A DNA stretch of 64,000 nucleotides. Source: Adenophora triphylla var. japonica (taxonomy: Eukaryota > Streptophyta > Magnoliopsida > Asterales > Campanulaceae). Shown here piece after piece: positions 58,881 to 64,000 of this stretch. Within the stretch, counting starts at the first letter, position 1. Each line of letters opens with the position of its first letter. The notes under the pieces are model-generated. The model searched no databases, had not been told where the DNA came from, and saw nothing but the letters and a program-made list of their open reading frames with translations. The position numbers and the translations under genes are program-made. The stretch spans positions 620,001 to 684,000 of the forward strand of contig JAFEMH010000342.1 in assembly GCA_022495995.1 (NCBI GenBank), written 5' to 3'.

Positions 58881-59250
58881 TCTTATGGCTCAAGGCTACA
58901 CACAGGTAGAAGGTGTCGATTATGACGAGACCTTTGTACCCGTAGCTAGAATTGAGTTAATTAGACTTTTATTAGCCATAGCTTGTTTTCTCATAATAAC
59001 ATTGTTTCAAATGGATGTCAAAGCTGCATTTTAAATGGATACTTAGATGAGGAAGTTTTTGTTGAACAACTAAAAGGCTTTGAAGATCCATCTTCACCAA
59101 ACCATGTGTATAGGCTTGATAAAGCTCTTTATGGGTCAAAATAAGCTCCACGTGCGTGGTATGGTAGGTTAACTAGCTTTTTACTAGAGTATGGTTTTAC
59201 TAGAGGAGAAGCAGATAGGACTTTATTCATCCTTCGTGAAAACCAGAGAG
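58865..59250 (+). pseudogene. Ty1/copia reverse transcriptase fragment fused to the gypsy protease
   Basis: The frame reads [49 protein letters not shown], then NGYLDEEVFVEQLKGFEDP, VYRLDKALYGSK and APRAWYGRLTSFLLEYGF. This is the start of copia RT, with the first catalytic Asp in MDVKAAF. One missing base (KAAF-LNGYL) and a stop after YGSK break it. It stops before the YVDD motif, at DRTLFI. The gypsy part ends and copia begins within about 30 bp. Confidence 0.9.
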
Positions 59251-59324
59251 AGAGAAGGAGAAAACTCCATTTTCGTTCCAAAATCCTTAAAAAATCCTCC
59301 ACATTTAGCTTGAATTGCTTGTCA

Positions 59325-61750
59325 ATGGCGGAAAGATCAAGGAGAGGTCGTCGTCAATGGAGCCAAGAGGGGATTGAGCAAAGGTCGGATCTTCAAAGGA
59401 ATTGCACTTCCTTTGTGCCTTCATCGAGAAACCCGGATGTGTTGTATCCGAATTCGGAGGTGCACACTAGGCGAGCTATGAACGTCGGGGAGGTAAGAAA
59501 TCAATTTTGTCTTGATTCCTTGCTTGAATTGTTGTATGCTAGAACTAGGTTTTAGTTTTTCGCATATTTGGGGCTTTTGTTGTTTGCAATGCTTTTTGTG
59601 AAATTCGTGATGAATTGTTGAAATTGAGCATGTAAAAATTGTGGGTATGTGATTTTTGTGCAAAAATGTGTAGATTAGCTTTTATTTGTAAAAATAAAGT
59701 GCCTCTCTTTGAAATGCATGCTTTGGTGTTTTGTACCTTATGCTATTTCTGTGTGTACATTGTGAGAAAAATTGCCATGTAGGGACAAATTTTGTAAAAA
59801 AAAGTGACATGTGCCGTGTTTTGTGACAGGTTTTTGTCTGAAAGTATGTGCCGTGTAGGGACGGACTTTTCTGAAAATGTGTAATGTAGTGTGTGTCGCG
59901 TTTTTGGTGACGGACTTTGTGGGGAGTTTATGTGTAATATGTGCCGTGTTTTGTGATGGGTCTTTTTGAAAATGTGTCTTGTAGGGCTTAATCCCTCTGT
60001 TGAGAAAATTTGTACAGTGTGTGCCGTGTTTTGTGACGGACTGCATGGGGAAAATTATGTGCAATGCATGCCGTGTTTTGTGACGGGCCCCTTTTTTTAT
60101 GCTTTGGTTTCCTTTTGGTAATTTGCATTAAGTACTGTGACTAACGTACCTTTGCTGTGTTTACCTGCAGTGATGTAGAGATGCGGATTTCGACCAACAT
60201 TGGGGACTATCGCCGTGGTACCGGCTTGGTGACGGCGGAGCAGCTGGCACGCTCCTTCATGTGGTTTGCCCTCTCCGAGACTCTGTTCTCGAATCACGCA
60301 ACTGCGGCTCCTTTTGCTCTGCTGGAGAGTCTGATTGATTTGGAGAGGGTCGGCGAGGCGGGCCTGGCCGAGCTTTATTTCTCTTTGGACCGATTTAGCC
60401 GATACGTGGCTAGTTCTTTGGGCTGCTTTGATTTTGCTTTGGAGGTATGAGTTTATTGCTGTTTTTGATTTAGCAATCTGTCATTTCTCCATTTTCTTTT
60501 GCACTGAGCTTTTTCTGCTTTTGTCGCAGGTGTGGTTCTATGAGATCTTCCGGTGCTTCCCATGGGATCGAGATGCTGAGGCCATAACGGCCTATCCTGC
60601 TATGTTGGGCTGGGACCGTCCGTCGAGGAGGAGGAGGACTAGTAGGGGGAAGCTCACCATTGCTTACGGGGATATGCAGGAGCACCTGGGGAGAGATAGC
60701 CCGACGGAGTTTGCTCTGTACCCCTGGGCTCGGTATGGGGATGACGAGTTTGAGGGTGGTCCCGTGGTGACGGCGCAGAGGAAGATGCTGCGGGGCCTGA
60801 CCTGCGATGTCATGTATTTGGGAAAGAGGGTCTTCTGGCAGCATGGCCCGGGTATGCTCCCCCTGGCTTCAAGGGACCCGCCTTTTGGGATGATGGATTC
60901 CTGTGATATGGACGTGCTGGAGTTTGAGAGATATCTTGGCGGCGTGAGTGCCGATGAGTTTGTTTTATATGGAGAGGAGTATGAGGCCTTCGTTAGGAGG
61001 AAGTTGAGGACGCCATATGTATTGGCGAGGGAGAGGCAGGATGGCCCGCCAGGTCCCCCAGAGGTTCCGATGCCTGGGCCGGATTTCACATATGTTCGTG
61101 GGGATTCATCGAGGCGAAGGGTGTCGGTACCCATCCCTGAGCAGGCTCCTGCTGCCTACCGGGTTGACCCTGATATGCCGGTGAGTGTGCTTACTCTTTT
61201 CCATCTTGGCATTTTTTCTGTATTTTTCTCTTTTTGTATGCCTGTATCTCTTTAGCTGAGCGTTTCTTTGGCTGTTTGCTTGTGCAGGTCCCGGGGAGAG
61301 CCTTCGACATGCTGACACGCCGTTTATGTGGCGATGCGGTCCTTTGCGAAGAAGTTGGCGGGGAAGCTGTCTTGCCGGTCTTCGAGGCATCTGCCGGCGT
61401 ACGAACCGATGCCTTCGAGGCATTCTATGGACGTTCCTCCGCCGAGGGTTGAGCCGGGGCAGCAGTTGGAGGGACCCTCTCGGGGGCGGCATAGCATGGA
61501 TACCGGGACATCTTCGGGAGTCCAGAGGCAGCCGGTCTTTCACCAGTTCTGGCCTTTGCAGGAGGCACCGGGAGAGAGTTCATCGGAGCCTGCCTTATTC
61601 GATCCTTTTGCCGGGTTTGACCCTTCAGAGTATTTTGAGTACCCACCCTAGGAGGGGGTTCAGTATTCTGATGACGAGGGTGTGGCTGGCGAGTTTGCCG
61701 GGGTGCCTGACTTCTCGCTTGGTGATGATGATGATGAAGAGTCGGATTAG
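59325..61750 (+). pseudogene. Plant mobile domain (PMD, aminotransferase-like) protein gene
   Basis: Likely exons are 59325-59492 (MAERSRRGRRQWSQEG), 60181-60444, 60530-61180 and 61288-61750, with introns GT-AG. Exon 2 shows ISTNIGDYRRGTGLVTAEQL, LARSFMWFALSETLF, then ALLESLIDLERVGEAGLAEL. It joins exon 3 VWFYEIFRCFPWDRD in phase. This is the PMD core found in MAIN/MAIL1 and in retrotransposons. Exon 3 ends in a Pro-rich stretch. In exon 4 a frameshift near 61325 and a stop at 61649 precede an acidic tail (LGDDDDEESD). PMD proteins are nuclear and linked to silencing control; here the gene rides in a retroelement. The exon 1/2 junction is uncertain. Confidence 0.8.
59745..60090. repeat. Tandem 'gtgccgtgttttgtgacgg' repeat in PMD intron 1
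   Basis: The word (G)TGCCGTGTTTTGTGACGG or a close variant occurs about six times at 50-70 bp intervals, separated by 'tttttgaaaatgtgt'-like DNA. It is confined to the first intron. Confidence 0.75.
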
Positions 61751-62076
61751 GGCTCATTTACTTTCCCTCTTTCCATATCTTTTTTTTTTTGTTTAGCAAC
61801 TTACATTTTGGGTACCTTTAATAAAACATTCGCATTTGCACCGCAAAATATTTTATTTTATGATGTAATGTCGTATTTTGTGATTCCCGGGAATTGTCCT
61901 AGGAATTGTTGCTATTTTATTATTTGTGCATGCCACGTGAGCTGGGAGTGCGTTTGTGGGTAGTGTATGCTTGCCGGAAATGGCTTTGGCCAGAATTTGG
62001 GCAGTTTGGAGCAAGGTCCTGCTGAGAACAGTGGTTGTTGTACTGTTTGCTGGGAAAGTGGGACATGATGCAACAA

Positions 62077-62120
62077 GGTCCGTACGGACCAACTTGGGAT
62101 GCAAAGAGGTCCGTACGGAT
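62077..62120. promoter_or_regulatory. Two GGTCCGTACGGACC palindromes upstream of the DUF7745 gene
   Basis: A perfect copy lies at 62077-62090 and a second (AGGTCCGTACGGAT) at 62107-62120. They are ~120 bp before the next ATG (62238). The context 'gatgcaaagaggtccg' is the reverse complement of the LTR context 'cggacctctttgcat', so this piece is related to the LTR promoter in inverted orientation. Confidence 0.65.
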
Positions 62121-62237
62121 CTCCTTTGCTTTTGGGAAGGGATAAGTGTTTTCCGGATGTCTGGACTTTCCCCACTTCCCATTTGCAGCCATTTCGAGCT
62201 TTCTTCCCCATTTTCTCTAGGAATCTCCATTTTTGCC

Positions 62238-63761
62238 ATGGATTCTTCGTACGTTCCATGAATTTTGCCAAGGCTTTCGCAGGAGCGGCAAGCATACTTC
62301 CTTGAGCGGCTGAAAATGTGGATGCGACACCGTATGAGGCATCAGAGGCGGGCTTTCGAGGTAAGGTTTCGACTTTGCTCGGTTTGGTCCCTTAAGGAGT
62401 TGGTTCCTGATTGGGAATTGTTGCGGGCTGCCGTGAAGTTCTGGGATGTTAGGAGGCATGTGTATTGCTTCTCCTACAATGAGATGGTGCCCACCTTTGA
62501 GGATTTTCGGGCTTTGATTGGAGGACCGAAGGTGGAGGCCATCTCGCTTCCTTTGATTGGCGGTTCCGCCATGAGTGTGAAGCTTGCATGCTTTCTTCGG
62601 ACTTTGTTGGGATAAGTGCAGGGCATGATCCTTGATTCGGGTCATATTGACATTTCTGCACTGCCGGAGCAGTTTATGATTGATGATGAGAGTGATGTCT
62701 CGTGGGATGCGTTTGCCTTGTGCGTGATAGCGACACTCTTCATGGTCAGCTCCCTTGGGGTTTGCGATGGCGCTTTGCTAGATGTAGTTGGGCACTGTAA
62801 AGCTGGAGAGGATATTGTCCCGTTGGTGCTGGGGGAGACTCTTCATGGTATTGACCGTCTGGCGACTGGGGATCGGTTCATGAGAGGGGAAAGCCTTGCT
62901 TTGCTCACCTTGTGGCTGCGAGAGAGACTTCAGGCCATGCCCGAGGCTCCGACGTCGTTTAGCCCGTGGTCATTTGCTCGGCGACCTCTTGTGTTGGATA
63001 TGGATTTGTTCGCCTGGGAGAGATGGATGGCACGGCTTGGTACGCATAAGATCCATTGGTGGGTTCCGCACAGGGGGATTGAGACTAGGACGGCCTTTCA
63101 GGAAGGGTCCTATGTGGTCAGAGTTCCAGGTTTGTCTTGGTCCTCCTTCTATATTCCGTCGCTTGTTTCCCGGCAGTTCGGGATGAAGCAGGAGCCTTTG
63201 TTGGGCTGGGATGACCTTGCTACTACGGAGGTAGCTCCTCTTTGTATGGCAGCTCCAGGTGCTCTTTTGTATTTTCTGAGGGTATGGAAGTATTCCGCTT
63301 TCCCTCCCGTGGTGCTCCATAGACGTCGGGAGAGTGTCGTATTGACTACCCAGTACCTGGCCTGGTATGAGCAGCGTGTTTGGCAGTCCCAAGTGGCTTT
63401 GGGGAGCAGGCGTGGAGCGATTCTGGGGCCCGATTGCCGTAGTAGCTATTGCCTTAGGAGTGCCGAAGCCTGGTCTGACCCTCAGGATGTTACGGGGGAC
63501 ACTTTGTTTGACTACGAGACTAGAGTTGACCGATTGACGGGGAGAGGTCCTCTTCTGCAGACTCGCGGGGAAGAGATCCGAGCCGAAGCACGGGCGAATG
63601 AAACCCTGAGAGCTGTTGGATTGTTTGACTCTACGGGGAGGACCCCTGATCTCGGACTGAGAGAGACAGAGATGGCTCGTGTGGAGCGAAAGAAGACTCG
63701 CCGGGGACGAGGGAAGAAAGGGAAGAATGGCGAGGGGACAAGCGCAGATGGCGCGGAATGA
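62238..63761 (+). pseudogene. DUF7745-like retroelement accessory protein gene
   Basis: One 508-codon frame runs from ATG 62238 (MDSSYVP) and is broken by TGA at 62259 and TAA at 62613. Visible are SLKELVPDWELLRAAVKFWD, VYCFSYNEMVPTFEDFRAL and LPLIGGSAMSVKLACFL, matching the 'W-x-fWD...F-x-eltPTleEy' signature of DUF7745. Then come AFALCVIATLFMVSSLGVCD, VPLVLGETLHGIDRLATG and ESLALLTLWLRERLQAM. The C-terminus is basic (KKTRRGRGKKGKNGEG), suggesting nuclear location. It lies 490 bp after the PMD gene. The biochemical function is unknown. Confidence 0.75.
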
Positions 63762-64000
63762 CCTCCTAGGTATCCATTCATTGCATTGCAAACACATTAT
63801 TTGTTAAATGTATTAAGCTGTCTTTTAGCATGTTGTGAGCTTGAGAATAGACCGTGCTTGAACTCATCAAGAAATGTTGTAATCGTTAGTGATTTGTGAT
63901 TTACTTTTAAAGCTTTGTCGAGACGCAAGATCTCTTGTTTGCCTTTTGTTTCTTTTGTGAACCTCGACAGCGTCCATCTTTGGACTTTTCTGTTGCATTT
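63762..64000. other. Non-coding tail to the window end
   Basis: No open frame of note. I see no LTR start (TGTAAGCACC) before 64000, so element 3 continues beyond the window. Confidence 0.5.

Larger units (their letters stand above)
53755..64000 (+). mobile_element. Tat-like LTR retrotransposon (element 3), chimeric, 3' end outside the window
   Basis: The 5' LTR (53755-55086) starts TGTAAGCACCCCAATC, like element 2's TGTAAGTACGCCAATC, and is followed by a Tat/Ogre-type PBS. Gag and protease follow in sense. A Ty1/copia RT fragment then sits where gypsy RT should start. PMD and DUF7745-like genes occupy 59325-63761, also in sense. No gypsy RT, RNase H or integrase is present in the window. 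Without the 3' LTR I cannot prove that everything to 64000 belongs to one element; the shared palindrome GGTCCGTACGGACC in the LTR and at 62077-62120 supports it. Confidence 0.7.

Noticed and set aside
60470..61757. Minus-strand ORFs opposite the PMD gene
   Set aside because: The plus strand has the PMD signature and consistent GT-AG introns; the minus frames show no motif.
62970..63797. 275-residue minus-strand ORF opposite the DUF7745-like gene
   Set aside because: Mirror of a coding frame with strong plus-strand family signature; no domain seen.

Overview
This window is nuclear DNA of a flowering plant, very probably a eudicot. I base that on GT-AG introns, AT-rich spacers, Stowaway-type MITEs with CTCCCTCCGTCCC ends, Tat-type Ty3/gypsy elements, a PIF/Harbinger element, a hAT element and an L1 LINE with an RNase H domain. 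I cannot name the species. I saw no tRNA, rRNA, CRISPR array or bacterial-style operon. Only one host gene is convincing: a five-exon calcyclin-binding protein (CacyBP/SIP-like, CS+SGS domains) gene at 27250-37880. Almost everything else is transposable elements, many nested and several bounded exactly here by target-site duplications (TSDs).

Layout. 1-1139: no gene, with a 'ggtgtggccgaa' repeat patch. 1145-20341: minus-strand Tat element 1 (LTRs ~616 bp, TSD GTGAA), with gag, a protease split by an insertion, a truncated RT and an antisense gene of the 'putative gypsy type transposon' type. Inside its protease sits Tat element 2 (7366-17454, TSD GTTAC). Element 2 is non-autonomous: no pol, a gag without a recognisable capsid domain but with two zinc knuckles, a stem-loop array and a ~30-bp satellite-like array. 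20481-21153: small GC-rich repeat element. 21283-26964: PIF/Harbinger element (TSD TTA) with an intact-looking ORF1 and a transposase disabled by a nonsense codon and loss of a catalytic Asp.

27250-37880: CacyBP gene. Its first intron is about 9.5 kb and holds a hAT element (29676-33689, TSD CTTTTGGC), a Mutator-like non-coding element (34054-35820, 11-bp TSD) and Stowaway-like MITEs, one of them inside the hAT transposase gene. 38200-50640: a decayed minus-strand Ty1/copia element whose gag is interrupted by a nearly full-length L1 LINE (43177-49419). A small internal piece of a related LINE sits in its pol between 27-bp direct repeats. 50717-52358: a large AT microsatellite with a long foldback.

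53755 to the window end: Tat-like element 3. Its 5' LTR, PBS, gag and protease are followed by a Ty1/copia RT fragment, then by two sense-strand genes for plant mobile domain (PMD) and DUF7745-like proteins.

The most interesting signal cuts across the Tat elements. Each has its own short palindromic word repeated in the LTR promoter: GTCGAC in element 1, TGTCACGCGACA in element 2, GGTCCGTACGGACC in element 3. In elements 2 and 3 one copy lies about 20 bp upstream of the TATA box. In element 3 the same palindrome recurs upstream of the DUF7745 gene. Elements 1 and 3 encode extra PMD/transposase-like proteins. I propose, as inference, that these are matched protein-DNA modules by which the elements activate or de-silence their own promoters.
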